Assembly (NCBI RefSeq): GCF_020520425.1
Contig: NC_079492.1
Location: 102,459,157 to 102,523,156 of the forward strand
Direction of reading: 5' to 3'
DNA from: Spinacia oleracea
Lineage: Eukaryota > Streptophyta > Magnoliopsida > Caryophyllales > Amaranthaceae
Length of the DNA: 64,000 bases
Of the stretch, positions 34,880-45,726 are shown one piece after another. Under the pieces are notes generated by a model that had not been told where the DNA came from, did not search any database, and saw only the letters and a program-made list of their open reading frames with translations. Each line of letters opens with the position of its first letter. Position 1 is the first letter of the stretch. The translations under genes were made by a program, and so were the position numbers.

Positions 34880-37248
34880 GTATATACCCTATGATGTTCC
34901 CAATGATAAACCTATCTTTGGGCCTGAGGGTACTGCCCCTCCCCTTCCTAAGGGGGTACTGGTGGTTTTCTTCTGTTAAGTAGCCTTTGGATGCCTTTAC
35001 ATATTTACAATTTTTTGTGCTATATTGTGCCTTTAATTCATGCATTTCAGTACTCAGGTACGTCTATACGTTACAACACTGACTTCTGGTTCTTATTCAT
35101 GGTGGCTGCACTATTTGCTCGCCTAAGTTTTTTTTCTTTCCTATTTCAGTTTGGAAAGGAACTTGAACCGTGTTTATGTTTGTATGGAAAGATTTCAATG
35201 TAATTTCCTTTCGTTTTTCGGGAACTAAGTTCTTGTATTCCGATCCTAAGAACGAACAATCCGACTCTTTTCTGTTTTAGACTTAAGTCTATTTTGGAAC
35301 CGAATTTCAATATCAACTAAAGAATCGCCTAATAACGAAAGTTCTTATCGGAATCGAATTTTCAAATCTTCTATAGTTTTTTGCTTAAACAAAGTCCTTA
35401 TCCTTTTGGATAATCTTTACACAGATTTCAATTTAAATTTGTTATGAATGAGAGTTTGCACTTGGAATATTCAAGGGGGTAAGCGAAAAGATGGCTGTGG
35501 GCCGGGCCGGCCCGAAGCCCGACCCGACCCGGCACGAAAAAAGCACGGCCCGGAACGAGCACGCAAAAAGCACGGCCCGGCACGGGCACGAAGTCGTGGG
35601 CCGTGGGCCGGGCCTAGGCCTTAATTTTTAGGAAAAAGCACGACAAAGCACGGCACGACTCGACCCGGCACGACAAAGCACGTTAAATTTAGTCAAATTA
35701 GCCTTAGGCACGGCGGCCCGGCACGAAAGCACGTGGGCTTGGGCCTTATTTTTAAATTTTCGGCCCGGCCCGGCACGACACGAAACAACGTGGGCCTGGC
35801 GTGGGCCCGACACGGTTAGGCCCACGGCCCGTGGGCTCGGCACGAAGCACGGCCCGGCCCGGCCCACAGCCATCTTTAGGTAAGCGCGGCCAAGAAATCT
35901 CCGAACTCCTCCTTATCAAACATAGGTTTAGACCGGACATTCTTTTCTTTCTAGAAACAATTACAAACAAATCAAATTAGCAGAAATGTTATCAAAACTT
36001 TAAAGTTCCAACACAAACTTATTATTAACCTCTCTAATCACTCCGGAGGTATTTGGATTTTACGGAATGATGATAACATAAATATTTTAAACTCACATCT
36101 TACCGATAGATGTGCTCACCTAACAGTCTACCATAAACCGAAAAATCTCATCTCCCTTGTCTCTGGGATTTATTGCCCAGCATAGGCGAATGAGAAAAGT
36201 GCCTTTTGGGAATCCTTAAAAACCTTTTATGATAATATAACTCTTCTTTGGCTCCTAATAGGAGATTTTAACGAACTTTTATCACTAGAAGATAAAACTG
36301 GAGGCAACCCTGTCTCCCAACGTCAATGTCAATGATTTCCCGATCTAATGCTTCACCTAAATGCTATAGAATATAAAGTGTGTACAAAAAAACTTTCTCA
36401 TGGAGTTCAAACAAAGATGAATTCTTACTAGCTTCAGCGTCTTGGTAGAGCTATTGTAGACCAACAATTCGTGAACCTATACCCCCAAGCTATCGTTTCC
36501 TATGGATTTTTTTCAATCTCAGACTACGCCCCGATTTTCTTTGAAACTAAATCTCCACCAAAACAAACTCTTCAGGTTTCAAGATCTTTGGACTTTGGAT
36601 GGTGATTCTCATGCTATAGTCAATAAACTTTGGAAATCTAGAAAATAAGGATCGCGTTTCTTTAGAATTAAAGAAAAATTAGCCGCCATTATATCTTCCC
36701 TTCGGGAATGGTCAAAGAAAAAATATGTCTCTAGGGAGATACCTTGAAATCTTTTTCTCGGCTTATAAACTCACTAAACATGATTTCGCAAATATATTGC
36801 AAAAAGTGAAAGTAGAATTAATTCATGGCATATTAATTATCTCTCCAAAGCAGGGAGAACTATTCTTGTCCAAAGTAATCAAGAAACTCTTCGAACTTAT
36901 GTATGCTCTTATTTTTTATTGCCTCAAAAGACTTTCTATCATCTGGATTCAATCCACATAAATTTTATTTTGAAAACAAACCTCTAAGACAACTGCAACT
37001 CCTCTCATTTCTTGGGCCACTATTTATAAACCTAAATCATTTCTAAACAGGGCATTTCTGGCTAAACTAAGTTGGAAAATTCTGAAAATAGCAACAATCT
37101 ATGGGTCTCAATTAGAAAAAATTAAAATCAAACACTTCCTTTTTTGAATGCAAACCAAATCAACAACATTCTCAGATTTGACATGACATCCTAAAGCACC
37201 GAGATATTCTTAGGAAGGGAATTCGTTAGAAAATTGGGAAAGGAATAT
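34880..37248 (+). mobile_element. LINE with degraded ORF2, interrupted by hAT-like and Tat elements
   Basis: ORF2 starts near 35448 with TWNIQGG, then, after the inserted hAT-like element, EISELLLIKHRFRPDILF, which is the endonuclease (APE-type) N-terminus. Further on are ISDYAPIFFETKSPP and FRFQDLWTLDGD (end of endonuclease). Most of the reverse transcriptase is deleted near 36770, and only its end (TTATPLISWATIYKPKSFL) remains before the Tat LTR cuts in at 37249. There are many frameshifts. The part before 35448 is probably LINE leader or ORF1 remnant and has no recognisable domain. Confidence -1.
35486..35878. mobile_element. GC-rich hAT-like MITE in LINE ORF2
   Basis: The ends AAAAGATGGCTGTGGGCCGG and, reversed, TAAAGATGGCTGTGGGCCGG are inverted repeats. 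GGTAAGCG flanks it exactly on both sides (35478-35485 and 35879-35886), the 8-bp duplication of hAT. The interior is made of GGCCCGGCACG / AAAAAGCACG modules. ORFs within it are repeat translations. Confidence -1.
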
Positions 37249-39278
37249 TGTAGGGGTGTTTTTTGTACGTTTTGATCTCCCTACGGGGCTTTGTAAGTTT
37301 TTTAATTTCGAAGGAGTCGCCAACAAACAATATTTAAGGGTCCGGTATGGAAAGACCAAGGTTGACTCTTTGTGGATAAGGCATTGAATCTTAGAAACGG
37401 ATGGGTAAGATCCGGGCAAGGAAACGAGATGCTTATTTTGCAAGCTTTTAAAATTGTATTCGAGTACATGACAAGAAGCATTTTCGGATAACCCTAGTCA
37501 TGACACTATGTTGATTTGAACATGCATTTAGAACATGAATATTTCTACTTGTATGTGATCACTTGCTTTAAAGTTAATTAAAGGAACCTAAGGCCGGTTT
37601 GTCCAAGAATTATCTTTGTTAAGCGTGATGTGACCTTTTGTATATTTGTTGAATTTAGCATGTGAGGTGATGAAAGCAATAAACAAGTAAAGCATCATCA
37701 CAATAAGTAAAGGAATTATTGAAAGTGCGTACAAAACCACATCACCTTAAAATAAGGTGAGTAAAGAGTGCGAAATTGAAATAGCAAGAATAAAGGTGCA
37801 ATATTGAAATGCGATATTGAAAGGTGCGATATTGAAATGCGGTATTGAAAGGTGCGATATTGAAATGCGGTATTGAAATGACGATATTGAAATTGTGATA
37901 TTGAAATTGTATTATTGTATTTGAGATCCGAACGCCAAACGACTACTTAATAATAAGTGAGTCCGACACGGATTCAATTCTAAAAATCTCAACTTTAGGA
38001 TAAGTTGCTCATCTCGAAGTGTCTTAGATTTTGATTGTTGAAATTGAACTTTGAATATTGCATCTTGAATATTGAATCTTGAACTTAGGAGGCTAAATGT
38101 TTAAAGTCCAAATCTTTTAATGTGAAAAAGATCTCAACTTTAATGTGCTCCATAAATTTTACATTGATTCTAGTTTTAGGAAGTGATTACAAACAACCTT
38201 AAACATCATAGAATCCATAACTTGTATTTGAATCATAAAAGGGTTTTGATTTTGTAAAAACGTGTGATTGTTGTAAGTAACACTTTTAAGAGTAAAAGTG
38301 TCAACTTTACTAATCATTTTTGGAATAAAGATTGAATCTTGTATGACATAATGGAAATGGTGTTTTGGACAATCATTTGGAGAGGGTTTCAAGAGTGAAA
38401 CCTCCCAAAGATGACACCTTTGGCATTGTTTTTCCTAGTTAATCAAGGGTATGAACCCTAATGATAACATCATAGGATTTTGGATTTAGAAAGGTAGAAG
38501 AGTAGAAAACATTGTAGATTTAAGTAGGGATTCGGAATTACCTAGTTAGGATTAGGTTGGATTTCCGATTAGTGCTCCCAATTGCTTAAATACTTGAAAT
38601 TGTATAGGAATTTGTAGTTTAGAATTGGATTTTGTATTTTGATTTTGAGAGCAGATTTTGAAATTACGACGTTGTGTTTATGATTTTCTGCCCTAAATGC
38701 TTAGGAAATAAGGGCTTAAATAGAGAATTAATCGGCTAAACTCCAAAAGCCAGCTGCGCATGGCGTAGGGCCTTGCGCCTGGCGCAGGTAACGTGGCTTA
38801 GAATCCGCCAAAGCAAGGACGATGACGCCGTCCTTGCCTTTGTCTCTTATGGATGTACCTTTGTACGAATTGTACGAAGTTGGCACATAGTGAATTATTA
38901 AGGATTAAGGCTTGATTTGCGTCTAAAAACAAGCCGTTTTGAATTTCGAAAGTGTGTTTGGACTCGGTTTTACGGGACGGGGCCCCGCATGCTCGGTTTT
39001 GTGGGTCGGCGCCCGAATTTGGATTTCTTAGTGTCATTTTATCTAGAAACGACCTTGTAAAGTTAATGGAGAGGTCCATTGGGTGAAATTATGTTTGGAT
39101 TTTGAAATTGATTTTCGGAAATTGAATTTCGTAATGGGAACGAGCTCGGGAATTGGACTTTGGATTTTGGAATATATTTTAGCAATTGGGACTTCCGCAC
39201 AGAGTTTCACCAACCACCTAGCAAGGATAATAGTATCATCATCATCCCATTAGGGGTGACACGATTTAGGTGTCTACA
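37249..39278 (-). repeat. 3' LTR of the Tat element
   Basis: On the minus strand it begins TGTAGACACCTAAATCGTG and ends CACCCCTACA, so it has TG...CA ends and is 2,030 bp. The inner border is a purine-rich AAAGTGGGGGCTTC tract. It contains GGAGTCGCC-like and GGTCCG motifs (plus strand near 37310-37350) that I associate with Ogre/Retand LTRs. A minus-strand TATTTAAG near 38714-38722 is a good TATA box. GATATTGAAATG repeats occur at 37790-37925. Confidence -1.
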
Positions 39279-39884
39279 GAAGCCCCCACTTTGACTGAGC
39301 GTTCGGTTAGGAAAGCGATAGTCAAAGTTTTCGAATAGGGACGGAGAACGGTCAAGATGTTCTGCAATCAAGACCATTCTTTGTACGCCGATACCTGTAC
39401 AAGACAAGCGTTAGAAAAAAGGATAGAGTCTACCTCCGTGCGGTTGTGACGACTCTGATTTGTACTTGTATTGCTTTCCCGTCTTTGGTTCAGGACGGAG
39501 CTTGTCATTAAAAATTTTGAATCTTGAAATTTTGAATTTCTTGAATTTTGAATTTTCGAATTTTGAACACTCGGAGTTGATCCGCTGGGGATATGTCCAC
39601 TAGGGGAAAGAGTTTTTTTATTGATTCTTAAAATTTTAAAATTTTGGTTGACTTTCCTGGAGCTTGGGTCCGTTTGGAGTCGAACGCCTGAATTATTATA
39701 TTTTTCGGACTTTGTATTCTTGAGATATTTATATGTGAATGTCGGAGAAACAGATATATACCAATATTCATCGGAAGGTAGCATGATTTGATGTTTGATG
39801 CCTGGTGCAGAAAACCGTAGCAACAAAGTACGTGCAATCAGCACGGATGACCGCGCGTAGATTCTTCCGCGCATGGTCAAAGGG

Positions 39885-39935
39885 GCTGCGTCTGGCGCAG
39901 GGTCTTGCGTCCAGCGCAGGGCTGGGGTATATAAA
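39885..39935 (+). promoter_or_regulatory. Promoter module of the antisense PMD gene
   Basis: The dyad CTGCGTCTGGCGCAGG then TTGCGTCCAGCGCAGG (39885-39920) is followed eight bases later by TATATAAA (39928-39935). Transcription would start near 39960-39970. A leader donor CAT|GTAAGT follows at 40039 and an acceptor TTTAG at 40622, one base before the ATG at 40624. Confidence -1.
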
Positions 39936-40310
39936 CCCCCTCGCCGTGCTCTTGTAGGAGCACATTCACTTGTTCGTTTTGCTTGCTCAAAGGTTGATTG
40001 CTCTCTCCCCTTGGTCTAGTTGCTCTTGCCTTGTCCATGTAAGTATTTCATGTTTTGTTTATAAATAACTTTGTAGGATTGCATGTAGTTTCGATTCTTG
40101 CACTTGAAATATTTTTGTATTTCTTGATGTAGTACTTGTAGGGTAGTAGGCTTCTTGTAGGAAGAAAATTGTTTGGTAGCCACTTGAACTGTTGGAACTT
40201 TGTAGAATTTTGAACTTTGCTTTTTTTTTTTGAATTTTGTATTTTTTTTGAATTTTGTACTTGGCCTTCATAGATAGTGACTCCATTGGATAGCCTTGTA
40301 GGAGAGTAGG

Positions 40311-40490
40311 CTAGGATAGCCTAGACGTTGTTGTAGAATTCTTGAATATATACCTGCTTCGGCATGGATAGCGTAGGCGTTGGTGTAGAACTTGAATACC
40401 TGCTTCAGCGTGGATAGCCTAGGCGTTGGTGTAGAACTTGAATACCTGCTTCGGCGTGGATAGCCTAGGCGTTGGTGTAGAATTCTCTAT
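40311..40490. repeat. 46-bp tandem repeat, about 3.5 copies
   Basis: The unit TGCTTCGGCGTGGATAGCCT plus AGGCGTTGGTGTAGAACTTG and AATACC repeats almost perfectly twice, with a decayed copy before and a partial after. It sits in the leader intron of the PMD gene. Confidence -1.
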
Positions 40491-40623
40491 TGAAGTAGAG
40501 GTCCCTGGCTAAACTTGTATTGCCACCTTGGACTTTTTTTTGGAACCTTGATTTTTGTACGGGCTAGTATAAGATAGCCCCCAGGTTTGGATGTTGATTT
40601 TTTTGTATTTTGAATGCTTTAGC

Positions 40624-43600
40624 ATGCCTCGTCATACTCGGAGGAAGCTCGCTGAACGCTCGACTGTTCGAGCGGCTATGGAAGACGCTTCAAACAATGA
40701 AGCGGCTGAGGCGGATGTGCCACTGCCGGGCATGGTACCACGGACCAGACCGACTTTCGAGGGGGACGGCTGGCAGTCCTCAAATCTTGCATTTCGTCCC
40801 GAGTTTCATCTGTCTCAGCGGCCACGCGCTGGCTTGGTAGGTTTTACACTGTGTTTTGAACTTATTTCTTGAACTTGTATAGGGTTGAATTGATCCACCC
40901 TTTTGGTAGGCTGATGGGGGAGGCGATGCGTACCTATTGATCCTTGAAGGATCTTTGGACCATTATATTTATCCGACTGTTTTCGACGCCGAGGAGACTC
41001 GAGTGATCTGGAATCATACGAGCTTGGCTCCTTTCTGGGAGGCATTGGGAGGCTTTCGAGGGCAGGCGGGCATCAAAGCCCGGACACAGGTCCTGCTGGA
41101 GCGGTGGTGGGATACCACCAACACATTTCATATGGTCCGGGGGGAGATCACCAGTGCCCTTTTGAGTTTGCTATGATCACGGGCCTTCCTTTTTTCGAGA
41201 GATGGACGTGACCTTTGATCCCTACTTGAAATGAAAGTCGGAGGGCGTCCGGGACTTGATTGGCCCTGTCGTTGATTTGATTTTGGAGGGCACCCATACG
41301 TCCGTGGCGGTGATTATGACTGGGCTTCGCATGACGGACATATCAGCGGAGCAGAGGGTTCGGCTCTTCCTCCTGGCTCTTGTAGGTAGAGTGATGGCCC
41401 CAGGCAGGAATAGCCTGATGATTCATATTTGTATAGGGTATCTAAGCACATTTAGGTTGCATTATTAGGCATTTATATCATTTTAGTTGCATTTAGGGTT
41501 ACATTTGCATAACTTATCGTTGTCGTACTATATTACGCCCCGTTTGTGTTTTCTTTAATGTTTCAGGTGATTTCACGGTCATTTGGATGCTTTTGGAGTG
41601 TTATGAGTTGATTTGGATGATGAACGGATGAAATATTGACTTGAGGATCATTACATGTGTCTAGGGATAATTTTGAGTCAACAACGAAGCTAAACGCTAT
41701 TTTTCTAAGCATCAAAACGGACAAGAGTTCACTCTTTTGATGATATCTCAAGTTCCACATGTCGGAATGAGACGATATTGATTGGGCTAGAAAGTAGGCT
41801 TCAAGAGCTTTCCAACGACAGGTCACACGTCCCTATAGGCATTGTAGAACAAGAGTTATGATATGAACAAGGTGGCTCGACTATCCGATTCGCCCACAGC
41901 CCACGACGATGGCCCAACTCTTCTTCTTGGGCGCGAAAACCAGCGACCAACCAGCGGGGCCGCTGGTTTCTCCGCCCAACTGAATTCCGCGCGGGTTCGT
42001 TGCGTCGCTTCTCGTGATCGTTCAATTAAATGATAACTTATGTAATTATTATTATTTCCTATTTTGTTTAGAATTTAGGAAGCATATAAATACTTCAAGG
42101 GAATTAATTTATTTCCCAATATGCTTTTATTTTCCTAATGTTTTAATTCCCTTAGAATTCCTAGAACTCCTTTTTTTCACGTTATTTTCTATTCTTCCCT
42201 TTACCATTGTTGAACCCTAGCTTTTCAACAATTCAATTCATCAATCTAAGGTATTTTTCATAATTTCTTTTGCTTTAATTCTTTCTTATTATTTTCGTTT
42301 CTTAGATTAATTCATCCTTTGATTATGAATCTCGTTTTTACTATTTATTTCATGCTTGTTAATTCAGTTATGAGCGAGTAGTTGTATTCTAGGGCTAAGT
42401 AAGGGAAGCCATGTTTATACAATGATTGTTATGCACTAAAGTTTGTTAATTTATAAATTATTGCTTGAGTATTCCAATTGATTTGTTTTAATTGTTGATT
42501 CGTGTATTTGGCCAATATCATGGATTGATTATTTATATAATAGGAATTAGAATTGAAAGATCATATTCTTAGAGGCTTGGTGCAATTGGCAATTCTGATT
42601 ATGCTAGCGACCGTACTGCATATGTTGGATTGACAGTGTTAAGACCCGATCGTAGGATTAACATGTACTTTAATTACTTGGCTTAGTTTATTCATTTCTG
42701 GATTGATTTGTGTTCTTGGATTGGTATAAGCATGGCGAACCGAACAGACGCCCTAGACCTTTAATTCATAGATAAATTCGCATTTACATTATTGCTTTAG
42801 CTTCATTAGTTAATAATATTCAAAATCAACTTTTGTTTACTGAAATAGTTTATTTAATTGGGCAAAAACTAATAGAACTTGTCTCCCTGTGGGATCGACC
42901 CGTATTTGCTAAGTATCTGCTAACAACAGACAACGTGCACTTGCGGTATCACTTTTTAATTCATCATAGCCGCATGCTGGTGGGCTTCCTGGGATCTTTG
43001 AGGGATTTGAGGGCTGTTTCAGGCCTCAACTGGGGTGGTCTGGCATACGGCCACCTTTTGTACGAGATGATGAAACGCCTCCCGGACTGCACCGGAGTGC
43101 AAGGCGAGTGTAGCTGCTTCATGGAGCGTGCTGGAGGTATTCCTTGTATTTTGTATTTCTTACTTGCATGTTTGTATGTTGAATTTTGTATGCATAAGAC
43201 TTATGCATTCCTTGCTTGCTTTCGAAGATTTGGGCGTATGAGCACTTTCCGAGCTTGGCGCCGAATCGCACCAGGGTTGCGGCTTACCTGTTTGCTGCCT
43301 CTTGGGAAGGAGCGGAGCGCAAGGATCTGTCTTTAGCGACCTTTCGCAGATCTTTGCGGGCCTTGCCTGTCATAGAGGTAAGCCTTTGTACTGTTCTGGA
43401 TCTTTATCTTTGTTGTATTTGTATACTTGTATGAGCTATCTGTCTTGTAGGTGGTCTGACGCCCTTTTGATGATGCGCCTACACCTGCTTCGGCCATGCG
43501 GGCCTATTACATGTCTGGATGGCGGGTGCTGTTCCCGGGAGTGTACCGTCCCATGTGGTATCTGGGTGAGCGGGTGACTCCTCAATATAATGTGAGAGGC

Positions 43601-44819
43601 AGGTTCGTCCCTATGGATACTCCAGAGTCTATGCTGGCGAAGATTGTTGACGTTGCCCGGCTTTATTCGGATGCCATGGAGGCTGGGGGCGAGTCCATTT
43701 TTCTCCCCTGGGAGATCTTTGTGGATAGAGGAGCCGCTATGGTGATCTCTTGGCGAGGCTCGCCCCACCTGTTCGCTTTGTGCCGCCGGTGAGTTTTTGG
43801 ATTTGAATCTTGTATCCTTGTATTCTTGTATTCTTGTATTCTTGTATAATCGGATCATTGTATGTGTGCTTGTAGGAGGAGGCGATCGACCCTGAGGATG
43901 TCCCCTATGCTGACAGGGTTCTCCGTTATTTGGACTCATATGGGGAGCAGGTGGAGGTTACTGTTCCAATGGCCTCTCCTCCGCATCGGGCGGCGATTGA
44001 TGCCCTTCCTGAGTACTATGCCGCTGTAAGTGCCTTTGTATTTTCTTGAAATTTGTTGCAATTTTGTATCTTTAGAAATTGTTCTTAAATTTTGTATGTA
44101 GGCGCCTCGGGCGAGAGTGCGTCGCTGGATGCTCATGATTGATTCTTTGAAGAGGCATTGCGTCAATCTGACCAAGAAGCTTGCTGGCAAGGACAAAGAG
44201 GTGTGTTTGTTGCCTATGAGGTGTTTGTATTCTTGAAACTTGTATACGGATATCTAATGTTTGAATTTTGAATCTTGTATAGGAGCGCCGTCGAGGTCGC
44301 AGGGAGTCCGTGGACAGGGGTCCCCCGGTGGATAATTCGAGAGAGCAGGTCGGGCGGAGCTTAGGTCAGAGCCCGAGTCCTAGTGCTGGTGCCCGTCAGA
44401 GGCATTCTGATGTTGACAGGGGAGTTGTCCCCTATACTTTTGTTGAGCCTACCAGGCATTCGTACTCTCTTGGAGGTATGGGTAGCCGGATGCCTTTTAC
44501 GCCTCCCCCTGGTGCCCATTTAGGAGCGAGTAGCTCCCAGGCTTGGAGCGCAGAGCCATGGGCTCATTGGTATGAGATGGAGCGGAGGCGCCAGGCTTAT
44601 GATTTTGAGATGCAGCGCCGGCTTATGACGACCCAGCAGCCTTATCAGTATTCTCCCTATCAGTAGGGAACTCAACGACCTTCTGGTACCCTTCGTATTT
44701 CGGAGCAGGAGCCAGCTACCCTTGGGACAAAGCTAGACCAGGATCTGGAGCGGTACATGAGCCGGAGCAGGAACAAGGGGCCTGTGATTGATATTGTGGC
44801 TGATGATGACTCGGATTGA
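40624..44819 (+). pseudogene. Plant mobile domain (PMD) gene, antisense to the Tat element, decayed
   Basis: Exons: 40624-40836, 40910 to 43136 (containing the solo LTR), 43228-43377, 43451-43788, 43876-44025, 44102-44200 and 44283-44819. All introns are short with GT-AG ends. The PMD (aminotransferase-like plant mobile domain) is recognised from RVIWNHTSLAPFWEALGGF, TNTFHMVRGE, PFEFAMITGLPF, RLFLLALVGRVMAPGRNS, LRAVSGLNWGGLAYGHLLYE and IWAYEHFPSLAP. The C-terminal part is Arg/Ser-rich with SPSPSAGARQRHSD and a Tyr/Gln-rich stretch. Defects: two frameshifts near 41150 and 41200, in-frame stops at 41232 and 43457 (TGA) and 44664 (TAG), the LTR insertion, and a phase mismatch at the 43788/43876 junction. 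PMD proteins are known in plant silencing (MAIN/MAIL) and are carried by several transposon groups. Function here is unknown. Confidence -1.
41428..42963 (+). repeat. Solo LTR (Athila/Tat-like) inside the PMD gene exon
   Basis: TCATA flanks the 1,536-bp segment exactly (41423-41427 and 42964-42968). Removing it and one TCATA restores an uninterrupted PMD frame across the junction. It contains ATGAGCGAGTAGTTGTATTC with TCTAGGGCTAAG and, near its end, TCCCTGTGGGATCGACCCGT, the same landmarks as the LTR-like sequence at 21590-23035. The first bases are TTTG rather than TG, so the border may be two bases off. No internal retroelement genes are present. Confidence -1.
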
Positions 44820-45097
44820 CCCTGCATGGCAGCGAGTTCCAGCTTTTCCTTGGTTGGGTTTTTGTATGAGGATATTTGTATGGATATTTTTATGGACATT
44901 TGTAGTTGTATTTTTGTATTTGGATTTGTATGGTTGGATTTGTATGGTTCGAATATGGATTTTGTATGTTTTGAGTTGGTATGATTTGGTATAGTTTGTA
45001 TGTGTTTTTGTAGGGTTTGAATTGAATTTCGTATGCGTTGTGTGTGTTTTTGAAATTTGTGGCTATATGTATGCATGCAAAATGAAAAAAAGTTGCG

Positions 45098-45310
45098 CAT
45101 TTTTTCGGGTGTACATACCCACTATAAGCCCCCACTTTGACTAAGGCTTTTTGGTTAGAAAAAGCGCAAGTCAAAGTATATTCAACTCTTGCTCATGCAC
45201 ATGCTGATTCTAGCAAAAATTTACCCATTTTTTCGGGTGTACATACCCACTATAAGCCCCCACTTTGACTGAGGTTTTTTGGTTAGAAAAAGTGCAAGTC
45301 AAAGTAAATT
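45098..45310. repeat. 128-bp direct duplication with polypurine-tract-like core
   Basis: Two copies, 45098-45225 and 45226-45310 (second partial), share GGGTGTACATACCCACTATA, AGCCCCCACTTTGACT and AAAGYGCAAGTCAAAG. On the minus strand each reads AGTCAAAGTGGGGGCT, the sequence next to the 3' LTR at 39279. They lie between the two antisense genes. Confidence -1.
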
Positions 45311-45564
45311 CAACTTTTGCTCATGCATATGCTGACTTGACTTAGGACGCCGATCTAGGACTAGAATGCTTTGAATTTTGAACAGATTGACCCGAAATTG
45401 ACCCGAAATGACCCGATTGCTGATTCGGACTGCTTGAAATTGCGCGGCTTGCGGCTTTTGGAATCTTCAGCATGAATTATTGGGGCTGATCTAGCTGCCC
45501 AAAGCTATAAAGAGCGCGTACTTGGAGTCATAAAGTGGACGTTGAGCTCGTCCTTCTTGCAGGC

Positions 45565-45645
45565 CCTGCGTCTGGTGCAGGCTATGGCGCCCAGCGCAGG
45601 TGGTCCTTTCGAGTACCACCATAAGTGCTGGTTTTTGTATAAATA
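45565..45645 (+). promoter_or_regulatory. Promoter module of the second antisense gene
   Basis: The dyad CTGCGTCTGGTGCAGG then GGCGCCCAGCGCAGG (45565-45600) precedes TATAAATA (45638-45645). The predicted ATG is 82 bases further on, at 45727. It closely resembles the module at 39885-39935. Confidence -1.
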
Positions 45646-45726
45646 GGGAGCTTTCAGGATCACATTTCTTGCACCAATCCTTCTATTCTCTTCTTTACCT
45701 TCTACTTCTTCACAAAAAGAAAGCAA

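Noticed and set aside
35486..35878. ORFs on the minus strand (35628-35873 and 35752-35970)
   Set aside because: Repeat translation of GGCCCGGCACG modules within the hAT-like element; no codon structure.
37790..37925. CRISPR-like or satellite array
   Set aside because: No spacers, units only about 12-14 bp, plant LTR context; it is a minor tandem repeat.
43436..43939. 167-codon minus-strand ORF
   Set aside because: It overlaps PMD exons in the opposite frame and has no domain, so it is a shadow frame.
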